Source of the DNA: Elusimicrobiales bacterium
GTDB lineage: Bacteria; Elusimicrobiota; Elusimicrobia; Elusimicrobiales; UBA9959
Direction of reading: 5' to 3'
DNA length: 64,000 nucleotides
NCBI GenBank assembly: GCA_028713125.1
Contig: JAQTOU010000002.1
Span: 462,583 to 526,582, forward strand
This document shows, piece after piece, positions 30,964 to 41,831 of this stretch; position 1 is the stretch's first letter, and each line of letters opens with the position of its first letter. The notes under the pieces were generated by a model. That model was not told the DNA's origin. It saw only the letters and a list, made by a program, of their open reading frames with translations, and ran no database searches. A program made the translations under genes and the position numbers.

Positions 30964-30990
30964 GGACCCCGGCGCAGTCAGCCGGGGTTC
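30964..30990. terminator. Terminator between rpsT and holA
   Basis: The stem GGACCCCGGC/GCCGGGGTTC (one G-T pair) with loop GCAGTCA lies between the convergent rpsT and holA. On the minus strand it is followed by TCTTTCTTTTT, on the plus strand by a weaker TTCTGCTATTT. Confidence 0.75.
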
Positions 30991-30992
30991 TG

Positions 30993-31994
30993 CTATTTGG
31001 CTCCGGTTATCTCGAAGGCCAGCTGCTTGATCACCAGGCCCGGGTCCCGCTTCGAGGAGGACTTCAGCAGCTCCTCGGCTTCCAGGCAGCGCCTCAGGGA
31101 GCGCAGCAGCTTTTCCTCTGTATAAGCTCCCGCGTCGCGCAGAGCAGCGTGGTACTGGCCTGGCGACATGCCGGCCTGGTAGCAGGCGCCGGGGCCCTCG
31201 CCCGCGGCGGACAGGCGCTTGACTTTAAGGAGGCGTTCCACCGAGCGCGAGATCTGCGACAGCAGGGCCAGGGGCTCGGCGCCGGAAGCCAGCATGCCGG
31301 CGGCGGCCTGCGCGGCCTGGGCGGGGCGCTTCGCGCAGACGGCGTTTGAAAGTTCGAAAGGGTTCTGCGTGCGGGCGAAGCCGGCCAGCGCCAGCGCGTC
31401 GTCAGGGTTGAAGACCCTGTTCTGCCCGTGCATATAGATGGCGATCTTCTCCGCTTCTCCGTCCAGCGTGACGGAATCCGTGCCAAGCAGCTCCACCAGC
31501 GTTTCCAGCGCTTCCCCGTCCGTCTTCACTCCGCCCGCGAGAAGCACGGTATTGAGGTGCTCCACGGCCTGGGCGGGGGACATCGGGTTGAAATTGACTA
31601 TAGCGCACTCCGCCCCGAGCGCGGCGGGGATGGGGTCCGCTTTCTCGCGCGGCCAGTCGGACAGCAGGAGCAGGCAGGCGCTGGGGCAGGGGTTTTCAAG
31701 GTAGGCCAGCAGGGCCTTCATCGGTTCTTTTTTGAGTTTTTCCACCCGCTTCAGCGCCACGAAGCGCACCTCGGCCAGCATCGGAGAGGTCTGCGCCTCG
31801 TCCAGGGCCTGGGCGATGTCAGTGGTTTCGGAGTCCCTCACCGAGAAGTTGAACGACTCCGGCTTGAAGATAGCTTCGAGCCGCTTCAGGGCCGACTCCT
31901 TCATAGCGGTTTCCTCGCCGCATAGATAGTACACGGGGCGGGTTTTGCTTTTGGCCCATTCGTCGGCCAGCGCTTTCGGTGTTAAGGTCTGCAT
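30993..31994 (-). CDS. holA: DNA polymerase III delta subunit
   Basis: The 333-residue protein follows the HolA plan: N-terminal AAA-like domain opening with VYYLCGEETAMKESAL (a degenerate Walker region), the ESFNF..RD block, a helical domain with LLGTDSVTLDGEAEKIAIY, and a C-terminal collar domain (NPFELSNAVCAKRPAQA, RSLRRCLEAEELLKSSSKRDPGLVIKQLAF). Delta opens the beta clamp in the clamp loader. It is last in the nine-gene minus-strand run. Confidence 0.88.
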   Translation of the reverse strand: MQTLTPKALADEWAKSKTRPVYYLCGEETAMKESALKRLEAIFKPESFNFSVRDSETTDIAQALDEAQTSPMLAEVRFVALKRVEKLKKEPMKALLAYLENPCPSACLLLLSDWPREKADPIPAALGAECAIVNFNPMSPAQAVEHLNTVLLAGGVKTDGEALETLVELLGTDSVTLDGEAEKIAIYMHGQNRVFNPDDALALAGFARTQNPFELSNAVCAKRPAQAAQAAAGMLASGAEPLALLSQISRSVERLLKVKRLSAAGEGPGACYQAGMSPGQYHAALRDAGAYTEEKLLRSLRRCLEAEELLKSSSKRDPGLVIKQLAFEITGAK

Positions 31995-32012
31995 AGTTAA
32001 GGCGCTTCGCCT

Positions 32013-32606
32013 CTATCTGCCGTTAAGCGTTCCGGACGACTGCTGCACTTCCGGGTTCCCGGGGATCTTTTTCTGCGAGGCGCTGGAGACCGAGCCGAAG
32101 CCGGAGACCGTCCGCAGCACTACGTCCTTGGCCAGGATCTCCCACAGGGCTTCCCTGGCCTGCTCCTCGGTAAGGCCGCCGGGCAGGTTGGCGGCGGAAT
32201 ACATCTTGGTGACCTGGAGGGCGGGCTCCTCCCAGAGGTAGCGGTTCTGCTCGCGGTCCAGCAGGCGCAGGCCCGCTATCACGTTAAGCTTGTAGACCGT
32301 GGGCACCAGGTTCACGTCGTATTGTATAGGCGTCAGGATATAGTGGCTTATCTCTCCCACTATCACCCCCTGCGCCGCGTTCTCGGGGGACACCAGGTAT
32401 TCCCCGTTCTTCAGGAATTCGTCTATCACTTTCAGCGTTATCTTTTCTTCCAGCCCGAACTGCTGCGTCTTGTTGGCGAAAGGGCGTACGGCGATGCGCT
32501 TGATGTAGATCGGCAGTTTCTGCTCCGCCGGCTTGTAGACTATATCCGGGCTTGTCTGGCACGCGGCGAGCCCTACCGCCGCTATTAGAAATATCAGTTT
32601 CTTCAT
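32013..32606 (-). CDS. lptE: LptE-family LPS-assembly lipoprotein
   Basis: The 197-residue product has a lipoprotein signal (FLIAAVGLAAC; lipobox LAAC, Cys16) and the LptE/RlpB-type domain: IAVRPFANKTQQFGLEEKITLKVIDEFLKNGEYLV followed by the Y.L..I....D...N..Y...V.A strand pattern. LptE plugs the LptD barrel in LPS export, implying an outer membrane. leuS lies 22 bases upstream, holA 18 bases downstream. Confidence 0.82.
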   Translation of the reverse strand: MKKLIFLIAAVGLAACQTSPDIVYKPAEQKLPIYIKRIAVRPFANKTQQFGLEEKITLKVIDEFLKNGEYLVSPENAAQGVIVGEISHYILTPIQYDVNLVPTVYKLNVIAGLRLLDREQNRYLWEEPALQVTKMYSAANLPGGLTEEQAREALWEILAKDVVLRTVSGFGSVSSASQKKIPGNPEVQQSSGTLNGR

Positions 32607-32628
32607 AATTCCCCCGTAACTCCGGCCG

Positions 32629-35141
<2,513 letters not shown>

Positions 35142-35145
<4 letters not shown>

Positions 35146-35804
35146 TTTGAAGCCTCCGTGCGTTTTCTGCCCTTCTTCCGGTCGAAGATGATGCTGACCA
35201 CGCCCTTCGCGGCCTTTACCCTGTATTTGGCGGGATCCGCGCCTTTGGGCACCGCCATCACGCGCTGGTTCCGCTTCATGAAAGACGAGGAGGAAACGCT
35301 TCCGTCTGGGTTCGTGACCTGCCGGTTTACAGCCTGGGCGTAGTTGATCTTGATGCGCTTTCCGTCTATATTAACTTTCATCGAATCGCTGTCCGCCTGC
35401 GGGGCTTTGAGGCTGACCGTGACATGCTCGTCATCAGAGATCACCTCGGGTTTCAGGTCCGCCGGGGACATCTTCCCGGCCACCCATTTGCCGTAAGAGG
35501 CGTCGAAATCTTTCTGCTTCGGGCCCAGCTTCGAGGCGATCTTCTTCTGCGCCGCCTCTATGTCCCGTATCGGGTCTTCGGAGCCGGAAAAAAAAGAATC
35601 GCCGAAGAGGGAGTCGAAATCCTCGGAGCTTACCGGCTTGTCGGACTGCAGCTTATTGTTCACCTGGCCGATCCAGGTGTCTATATTCTTTATCAGGTCC
35701 TGGCCCAGCTGCTCTGAGTCCGCGGCCTGTTCCTGCTGCTGCGCGGGAGCCGGCGACGCGGTAATGAAAATGAGAAGGACCAGCGCGGTGCATGAATTTC
35801 GCAT
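35142..35804 (-). CDS. Secreted Hsp20/alpha-crystallin-fold-like protein
   Basis: The 220-residue product begins with a signal peptide ([17 protein letters not shown]). The middle is acidic and helical. The C-terminal half (about 118-210) has the strand pattern of an alpha-crystallin/Hsp20 domain: [57 protein letters not shown]. In Hsp20 proteins this last block is typically the A.Y.NGVL.I.. strand pair. A periplasmic small chaperone is plausible. Translation is coupled to leuS by a GTGA overlap. Confidence 0.65.
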
Positions 35805-35844
35805 ATTTACACTTATTTTATCAAATAAGGCGGAGCGTGAGGGG

Positions 35845-36294
35845 CTAGGCCAGCTTTTTCAGCAGGGCGGCGGTCTTCTCGTTCATCGCCCTGCGCTTCG
35901 CGGGGGTAGCGTCGTCCATGCCGGACAGGTGCAGGGCGCCGTGCGCCGCCAGCACCAGCAGCTCCGTCAGCAGGGAGTGCCCCATCGCGCGCGCCTGCCT
36001 CGCGGCGACCGGCAGGCAGATATAGATCTCGCCCCAGGCCGCGCCCGGGACCGGCGAGGGGGGGAAGTTAAAAGCTATGACGTCGGTCAGGCGGTTCTTG
36101 CCGAGGAAGCGGCGGTTAAGCGCCTTTATCCCCGGGCCGCCGGTGAAGATCAGATTGACCGGCTTTTTGGCGTTTTTCCCGCCCAGGCCGAGCGCGGAGG
36201 CGCGGGAGAGCAGCGGCCTGGCCGCTTTCACTTCCCTCGGAACCTCGGTTTCAAAAAAAACGGTGATCGGCACCGGGCGCTTTCCTATTGCCAC
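35845..36294 (-). CDS. ybeY: Endoribonuclease YbeY with altered third zinc ligand
   Basis: The 149-residue protein has YbeY features: LNRRFLGKNRLTDVIAFNFP, GEIYICLPVAARQA and the metal motif HGALHLSGMDD. In most YbeY proteins this motif reads HGxLHLxGYDH; here the third histidine is aspartate, which can also bind zinc. YbeY matures 16S rRNA ends and supports ribosome quality control. The start overlaps the end of glgC by 10 bases. Confidence 0.88.
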   Translation of the reverse strand: MAIGKRPVPITVFFETEVPREVKAARPLLSRASALGLGGKNAKKPVNLIFTGGPGIKALNRRFLGKNRLTDVIAFNFPPSPVPGAAWGEIYICLPVAARQARAMGHSLLTELLVLAAHGALHLSGMDDATPAKRRAMNEKTAALLKKLA

Positions 36295-37493
36295 TTCGAG
36301 ATCCCGCGCGGTATGACGACTATGCCGTCGGGGTCTATGTAATAATGCTGGGCGTCCTGGTCCTGGTTGTAGCCTATCGTGGTTTTCGCCTCGATAGTGT
36401 TATAGCGGTCCATGATGACCTTCTTCAGGCGCGAGCCGGCCTTTATCTCGCAGGCGTCCATTATGATGCAGTCTTCCAACTGGCATTTCTCGTGGATGAT
36501 GACGTCGTTGGAAAGGATGCAGCGCTTCAGCGAGGATTGGCTTATCACGCAGCCGTCGCAGATCATGCAGTCCTGCAGGTTCGACTCTATGATCTTGGCG
36601 GGCGCCGTGGTGTTCCTGGAGTCCTGCACCGGCCACTGTTTATTGTTCAGGTCCAGTTTGGGCTTTGCGCCCAGCAGGTCCATATGGGTCTGCCAGAAAG
36701 CTTCCAGCGTCCCTACGTCGCGCCAGTAATTCTTTTCCTCGTAAGCTTTCACACCGGGCAGTTTCTGCCCGTCGAAGTTGTAGGCGAAGACACGGTAGCG
36801 CTTGTGGATGTTGGGTAAAATGGTCTTGCCGAAGTCAAGCGCGGCGGCCTCGCCAGACTCCTCGTGCAGGATCTTGACCAGGGCGTCGTAGCTGAAGATA
36901 TAATTCCCCATGGACGCGTAGACGGAGTTCGGGTTGCCGGGCATCGGCTTGGGGTTCTTCGGCTTCTCCTCGAAGCCCGTGATGCGGTTCTTCGCGTCCA
37001 CCACCAGGGTCCCGAAGCGCGAGGCCTGCTTGATCGGCACGGGCAGGGCCGACACGGTCACGTCGGCCTTGTTCGCCACATGGAAGTCTATCATCTGGCG
37101 GATATCCATGCGGTAGATGTGATCGGCGCCGAAGATGGCCACCAGGTCCGGCTTATAGTCGTTGATGAGGTTCAGGTTCTGCTTCACGGCGTCGGCGGTG
37201 CCGCGGTACCACATCTCCCCCAGGCGCATCTGCGGGGGGACCACGGTTATGAAGTGCTCCTTGGTGATTCCGCCCAGGTTCCAGGTGGAGCGCAGGTATT
37301 CTATGAGGGACTGCGACATGTACTGCACCAGCACGTAGTTGGAGTAGATGCCGGAGTTGATGAAGTTCGAGAGCACGAAGTCGATGATCCGGTATTTGCC
37401 GCCGAACGGCACGGCCGGCTTGGAGCGCTCCTTGGTGAGCGGGTAAAGCCTTTCGCCCTTGCCGCCCGCCATGATGATGCCTATGGTTTTCAT
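36285..37493 (-). CDS. glgC: Glucose-1-phosphate adenylyltransferase
   Basis: The 402-residue enzyme has the nucleotidyl signature GGKGERLYPLTKERSKPAVPFGGKYRIIDFVLSN, the catalytic IFGADHIYRMD and the substrate site GFEEKPKNP. A left-handed beta-helix C-domain follows (CVISQSSLKRCILSNDVIIHEKCQLEDCII). It makes ADP-glucose for glycogen. The branching enzyme at 59.8 kb would act downstream. AAGGAG precedes the ATG. Confidence 0.96.
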   Translation of the reverse strand: MKTIGIIMAGGKGERLYPLTKERSKPAVPFGGKYRIIDFVLSNFINSGIYSNYVLVQYMSQSLIEYLRSTWNLGGITKEHFITVVPPQMRLGEMWYRGTADAVKQNLNLINDYKPDLVAIFGADHIYRMDIRQMIDFHVANKADVTVSALPVPIKQASRFGTLVVDAKNRITGFEEKPKNPKPMPGNPNSVYASMGNYIFSYDALVKILHEESGEAAALDFGKTILPNIHKRYRVFAYNFDGQKLPGVKAYEEKNYWRDVGTLEAFWQTHMDLLGAKPKLDLNNKQWPVQDSRNTTAPAKIIESNLQDCMICDGCVISQSSLKRCILSNDVIIHEKCQLEDCIIMDACEIKAGSRLKKVIMDRYNTIEAKTTIGYNQDQDAQHYYIDPDGIVVIPRGISKWQ

Positions 37494-37515
37494 ATGCTTG
37501 TCTCCTTGAAAGATC

Positions 37516-38214
37516 CTAGCTTATCGCGTCCAGTATCTCGGTCAGGGGCTTGCCCAGGCAAAGGAACACCGGCTTGTCTACGGTAGTGTAATTCTTTATG
37601 CGGAGCTGCCTGAGCTCCTGCGTGGCCGAGATAAGGTCCTCGAGGGCCTTGGCCTCGCGCGCGACGATTATCTCCTGGTCGTCCAGGCCGTAGGAGAGGA
37701 AGAAATTCTCGTGGATCTCCTTGTAGCGGTTCACGACAAGCCGGCGCTCCGCCATCAGCTTTTCCCTTTCCTGCTCCGAGAGCTCGTACCAGGTATGGGC
37801 CTTCACCACCGGGTGCAGCAGCATGTAGCGGTAGCGCCCGAAAGTGTCCTTGGGGAGGAAGCCGAAATCCAGGTCCTTTTTCGGCAGGGAGGCCTCGGGG
37901 CCGTGGTTCACGCCCAGGAAAGAATGTACCGGGGTGAAATATTTGCCGGCGCCGGTGGAAAAAGTGCGCGCGCAGATCTCCTGCAGGTAGGTCAGGTCGT
38001 CGGACATCCGCCAGAAAAGAATGTCAGAATCGGCTCGCAGGCCGGAAACCATGTAGGTGCGCAGGAAGACTTTTTCCTGGCAGGCGCCCACCATGTTCTC
38101 GAATTCCTGCTTGGCCGCTATCTTTTCGTTGGAAATGAGCCGCCGGAAATCCGGCTGCAGCTTCACGAACAGGAAGCTGGAGTAGATGTTAGCGGGCTTT
38201 TTTGTTTTTTCCAT
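37516..38214 (-). CDS. Chlorite dismutase-family (HemQ-like) protein
   Basis: The 232-residue product shows the two-halved dimeric alpha-beta barrel of the Cld/DyP superfamily. The C-terminal half carries WYELSEQEREKLMAERRLVVNRYKEIHENFFLSYGLDD-like sequence, then IVAREAKALEDL...QELRQLRIKNYTTVDKPVFLCLGKPL, which aligns with HemQ. The usual proximal histidine follows LM.EH; here that position is ER, and the nearest histidine is in EIHENF. Heme binding is therefore uncertain. In Gram-positives and some phyla HemQ decarboxylates coproheme. Confidence 0.75.
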   Translation of the reverse strand: MEKTKKPANIYSSFLFVKLQPDFRRLISNEKIAAKQEFENMVGACQEKVFLRTYMVSGLRADSDILFWRMSDDLTYLQEICARTFSTGAGKYFTPVHSFLGVNHGPEASLPKKDLDFGFLPKDTFGRYRYMLLHPVVKAHTWYELSEQEREKLMAERRLVVNRYKEIHENFFLSYGLDDQEIIVAREAKALEDLISATQELRQLRIKNYTTVDKPVFLCLGKPLTEILDAIS

Positions 38215-39154
38215 CTTTTGTCTCCGCCGCCGGCCTGAAGGGTTCCAGGTACAGCGAGCTGTGTCCGAGAATTTCCACCTCGTCCGCGGTTTCCAGGCCG
38301 GTCTGGATCTCCGTTATCAGGAAGCGCCTGCCGCCGGATTCTATCATGTGCCCGCGGGGGAGCAGCATGGCATTGTCGCTCTTTCCCACGAAAAGTATGC
38401 CGTTGAACTGCTCGCCTATCTTTATGCCGTCCTTCAGGTCCAGCACTTCCAGCCAGAGGCGGTTGATCAGGTTGGAGCCTTTCACGTGCAGGAAATTAAC
38501 CAGCTTGGTCTCGAATTTATCGTCGGTGTTCCGGGCGTGCTCCAGGTTAGCGGTCATGCCGGGCGTCAGCTTGGAATACAGCGGCTCCGTGTTCCTGCCC
38601 ACTATCACCACTTTCCTCGCGACGGTGAAAAGGCGGTCCCCCTTGTTTATCCGGGTCCTCGGCTCTACGTAAATATTCGAGATCACGCCCGGCGTCTCCG
38701 GCTTGATCTCCGTGTAGCTGTACACGTCCTGCCAGCGGCGTTCCGTCTGTTTGCGCGACTCCTCCGAACTGGAGTCCAGCAGGGCCGCCATTTCGGTGGA
38801 GACCATTTTCGTCAGCACCGTTTTCGGGGTGACGAAGCTGAAAACCTCGGTCTGCACTTCCTCTATGCGGCCGTCGAAGGGGGCGAAAATGTCGTAGGTG
38901 TCCTGCGCGGTGCTGATACCGGTGACCGGAGTGTAGACGGCTATGGTCCCGGTCTTGATGTTGCGCTGGGCAAGACCGTCCCAGGGCGAGGCCTCCTGGC
39001 CCCCCGCCGCGGACTCCCCGGCTTTCTGGGCCGCGGGGGTCTCGGCTTTCGGCGCGGCGGCCGGCTTGTTTTTCGGCGCGCCGGCGGGTTTTGCCGCGTA
39101 CGCGGCGCAGGCCAGCAGCAGCAGCGCCGAGACGTTAATGAATTTTCTTTTCAT
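38189..39154 (-). CDS. Periplasmic adaptor (HlyD/MFP-like) protein
   Basis: The 321-residue product has a signal peptide (VSALLLLACAAYA), a Pro/Ala/Lys linker to about residue 55 and then a biotinyl-lipoyl-like pair of half-motifs (IFAPFDGRIEEVQTEVFSFVTPKTVL; KPETPGVISNIYVEPRTRINKGDRLFTVA). A beta-barrel and C-terminal domain follow. The helical hairpin is short. Typical partners (RND or ABC pump, TolC) are not adjacent, so its pump is unknown. It overlaps thyX by 20 bases and the Cld-like gene by 26 bases. Confidence 0.7.
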   Translation of the reverse strand: MKRKFINVSALLLLACAAYAAKPAGAPKNKPAAAPKAETPAAQKAGESAAGGQEASPWDGLAQRNIKTGTIAVYTPVTGISTAQDTYDIFAPFDGRIEEVQTEVFSFVTPKTVLTKMVSTEMAALLDSSSEESRKQTERRWQDVYSYTEIKPETPGVISNIYVEPRTRINKGDRLFTVARKVVIVGRNTEPLYSKLTPGMTANLEHARNTDDKFETKLVNFLHVKGSNLINRLWLEVLDLKDGIKIGEQFNGILFVGKSDNAMLLPRGHMIESGGRRFLITEIQTGLETADEVEILGHSSLYLEPFRPAAETKDGKNKKAR

Positions 39155-39833
39155 TCAGTTTCGACCAGGCCTCCCAGGTCCAGGGCATTTTAGAGCGGAA
39201 GATCTCCGTTATCGCGTCGGCGTACTGGCGGATCTCGTACTGGGCGTGGGCGTCGGCGCGCAGGTTTATGAAGTTGAGCAGGCTGCGCGCGTTTATGGTC
39301 CAGTGGAACTGCGTATACTGCGCCACCGGCAGCACCATGCGCGCCATCTCCCGGGCGACGCCGGCCTCGAGGAGCTCGGCGTAGGCGGCGAAGGACGCTT
39401 TTATGGCCTTGTCGTAAACGGCCAGCAGTTTTTCCTGGTCAAGCGCTCCGGAGCGCACCGAGCCCTGCCGGTTTATCTTGTCCTGCACCCTGAAAGCTTC
39501 GGGGTAGTAGAACTCTTCCTTCACTTCGGTATAGCGGGCGGAAATCTCGTTATAGGAGGCTATGCGGTGGCGCATCCACTGCCTGGCCACGAAGATGGGG
39601 CACTTTATATGGAACTGGAAAACCGAGTGTTCGAAGGGGCTCAGGTGGCCGTTGGCCAGCAGGTATTCCAGAAGTTTCCTGTCCTGCTCCGTGCCTTTCG
39701 AGACCGAGCCGAAAGATACCCGTGCCGAATCGACGGCGCGCTGGTCCCCTCCCATGAATTCCACCAGCTTCACAAAGCCCTTGTCCAGAGTTTTGTAAAG
39801 GTCCTGTCCTGCTTTGATTTCGGTTTCAGACAT
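39135..39833 (-). CDS. thyX: Flavin-dependent thymidylate synthase
   Basis: The 232-residue enzyme has the ThyX motif RHRIASYNEISARY near residues 93-106, the EHSVFQFHIKCPIFVARQW block, and the C-terminal INARSLLNFINLRADAHAQ that binds dUMP. It makes dTMP from dUMP with FAD and methylenetetrahydrofolate. It is first in the minus-strand run ending at holA. The 70-bp AT-rich gap to mazG must hold divergent promoters. Confidence 0.96.
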   Translation of the reverse strand: MSETEIKAGQDLYKTLDKGFVKLVEFMGGDQRAVDSARVSFGSVSKGTEQDRKLLEYLLANGHLSPFEHSVFQFHIKCPIFVARQWMRHRIASYNEISARYTEVKEEFYYPEAFRVQDKINRQGSVRSGALDQEKLLAVYDKAIKASFAAYAELLEAGVAREMARMVLPVAQYTQFHWTINARSLLNFINLRADAHAQYEIRQYADAITEIFRSKMPWTWEAWSKLNEKKIH

Positions 39834-39903
39834 GCGCCCTCCGCGCTCCGCCCTTTGCCAGTTTGTTTAATTGATATAAAATTATATACTTTTAAAACTT
39901 CTA

Positions 39904-40365
39904 ATGAAAGATAAGGCGGCCATGAAACCCAAATTTACCCGCGAAGCCTCCAGGCTCGCGCGCAGTTCTTCGCTCGGCTCCCTGGAAAAAATAATGAAAA
40001 TGCTGCTGGCCCCGGGCGGCTGCCCGTGGGACCGCAGGCAGACCCACTCCACCCTGGTCAAGTACCTGCACGAGGAGGCCGGCGAGGTGGGCCGCGCCGT
40101 GCGGAAAAAAGACTGGAAGAACCTTCAGGAAGAGCTCGGCGACGTGCTCCTGCAGGTGGTGTTCCACAGCGCGCTGGCCCGCCGGGACGGGCGCTTCGCC
40201 CTGGGCGACGTCATAAGAACGATAAACGCCAAAATGGTGCGGCGCCACCCGCATGTTTTCGCCGGCGGCAGCGAGAAGTTCTCCACTCCGGCCCAGGTTC
40301 TGCGGCAGTGGAAGATAATAAAGAAAGGCGAAAAAGCGCGCGCGGCGCGGGGAAAGAAGGCTTGA
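39904..40365 (+). CDS. mazG: MazG-like nucleotide pyrophosphohydrolase
   Basis: The 153-residue protein has one MazG domain: LEKIMKMLLAPGGCPWDRRQTHSTLVKYLHEEAGEVGRAV, then LQEELGDVLLQVVFHS, carrying the acidic Mg-binding EExxE and ExxxD residues. A second in-frame ATG is at 39922. Escherichia coli MazG has two such domains; single-domain forms are common. It hydrolyses NTPs to NMPs. Its TGA overlaps the TTG start of nagZ. Confidence 0.92.
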   Translation: MKDKAAMKPKFTREASRLARSSSLGSLEKIMKMLLAPGGCPWDRRQTHSTLVKYLHEEAGEVGRAVRKKDWKNLQEELGDVLLQVVFHSALARRDGRFALGDVIRTINAKMVRRHPHVFAGGSEKFSTPAQVLRQWKIIKKGEKARAARGKKA

Positions 40366-41831
40366 ACCCTAAAAAACTGGCGCGTCTCATTTACCCCGGT
40401 TTCAGGTTCGGTGCGACGGATCCCGGCCTGGCGCTGCGGCTTGTGGAGCTGGGCGTGGGCGGTTTTTGTTTTTACGGAGGGAAAGCCGCCGAGGTCTTCG
40501 AAATGTCCCGGCTGCTGCGCTCCGCCTCCGATACTCCGCTGCTGATAGCTTCCGACTACGAGAACGGCGCCGGGCAATGGGTCTCTGGCGCTACCGAGCT
40601 GCCCTCCAATATGGCGATAGGCGCTTCCGGCTCCGAGGCGCTGGCCAGGCGCAAGGGCGAGATAACTGCCCTCGAGGCCAGGGCCCTTGGCGTGGATTGG
40701 GTCTTCGCCCCGGTAGTCGACCTGGGCTCGAAAGCCTCTAACCCGATAGTTAACGTGCGCGCTTTCGGCGCCGATCCCAACCTCGTCGCGGCCATGGCGG
40801 GCGCCTATCTTTCGGGTGTAAGCTCGCAGGGCGCCCTCTCGACTCTGAAGCATTTCCCGGGCCACGGCGACACGGAAGCCGACTCCCACCTGGAGCTGCC
40901 CTCCGTGAGTAAGAACATGCAGGCCCTGTCGGACTCGGACCTGCGGCCTTTCGCGGCGCTTGCGCGGCAGGCGGATTCGATAATGGCCGGACACCTCATG
41001 CTGCCCGGGCTGGACCCGGCGAACCCCGCCTCCCTTTCGAAGGAAATTTTAACCGGGCTGCTGCGCGGAAAGCTGAAATATGGCGGTGTGATAGTTACCG
41101 ACGCGCTGGAGATGAAGGCTGTTTCGGCCGACGGACATGCCGGGGTAAAGGCTTTCCTCGCCGGAGCCGATATCCTGCTGGTCCCCGATGATCCTTTCGC
41201 CCTGCATGAGGCGCTTGTTCGGGCCTCCAATGACGGGCTGATAACCGCCGCCGCAGTGGAGCTCGCGCTGGCCAGGCAGGACCTGATGGCGCGCAAGCTT
41301 TCTCCTTTCCGCTCGGCTCCGCCGCCTCTTGATTCGGTGCGCTGCGCCGAACACCTGGCCTTTAACGCCGAGGCGGCTCCTGCCTGTCTGGCCTGGGCTT
41401 CCGGAGCGGAAAAATTCAGGGTGAGGCCGGGAGAGACCCTGGGCTATTTCGAGCCGCTTACCTCCCCCGATAACTGGCGGGGCGCCGCCTTCGCCGACGA
41501 GCTCGTCCGCCTTGGCGCCCGCGTCGTCCCTTACCGGCCCGGCTGCGGCATGAAGCTTGCGGCAGGCTGCTTTTCCAAACCGCGGGCCGGCAGCGGCCGC
41601 ATAAACCTGGCGGCTGAAGAGAAAGCCGCGCTCGCGGCGGCGATGGCCGGCGCGCCCGATTCGGCGGCGCTTGCCTTCGGGAGCCCTTTTGTCCTGAGCG
41701 GGCTCAAGCCTACGTCCGGGCTTTGCGCTTTCTGTTCGCTGGAGGAGTTTCAAAAGGGCGCGGCGCGCGCGCTTTTCGGTAAAGCCAGGGCCGGCGGCTC
41801 GATGCCGGTCAATATAGGGGAACTATCATGA
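40362..41831 (+). CDS. nagZ: GH3-family beta-N-acetylhexosaminidase (NagZ-like)
   Basis: The start is placed at TTG 40362, inside TTGA shared with the mazG stop and behind GGAAAGAAGG; upstream frame is antisense-like overlap with mazG and not conserved. The product (489 aa) carries the NagZ signature LKHFPGHGDTEADSHLELP near residue 163. The nucleophile region is VIVTDALEMKAV near residue 245. A C-terminal domain of about 150 residues is longer than in compact NagZ. It lacks a signal peptide, consistent with cytosolic muropeptide recycling. The stop overlaps the symporter ATG by four bases. Confidence 0.88.
   Translation: MNPKKLARLIYPGFRFGATDPGLALRLVELGVGGFCFYGGKAAEVFEMSRLLRSASDTPLLIASDYENGAGQWVSGATELPSNMAIGASGSEALARRKGEITALEARALGVDWVFAPVVDLGSKASNPIVNVRAFGADPNLVAAMAGAYLSGVSSQGALSTLKHFPGHGDTEADSHLELPSVSKNMQALSDSDLRPFAALARQADSIMAGHLMLPGLDPANPASLSKEILTGLLRGKLKYGGVIVTDALEMKAVSADGHAGVKAFLAGADILLVPDDPFALHEALVRASNDGLITAAAVELALARQDLMARKLSPFRSAPPPLDSVRCAEHLAFNAEAAPACLAWASGAEKFRVRPGETLGYFEPLTSPDNWRGAAFADELVRLGARVVPYRPGCGMKLAAGCFSKPRAGSGRINLAAEEKAALAAAMAGAPDSAALAFGSPFVLSGLKPTSGLCAFCSLEEFQKGAARALFGKARAGGSMPVNIGELS

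Noticed and set aside
40026-40361. N-terminal extension of the nagZ frame upstream of TTG 40362
   Set aside because: It overlaps mazG in another frame, is Arg/Pro-rich and has no homology; the GH3 domain begins just after the TTG.
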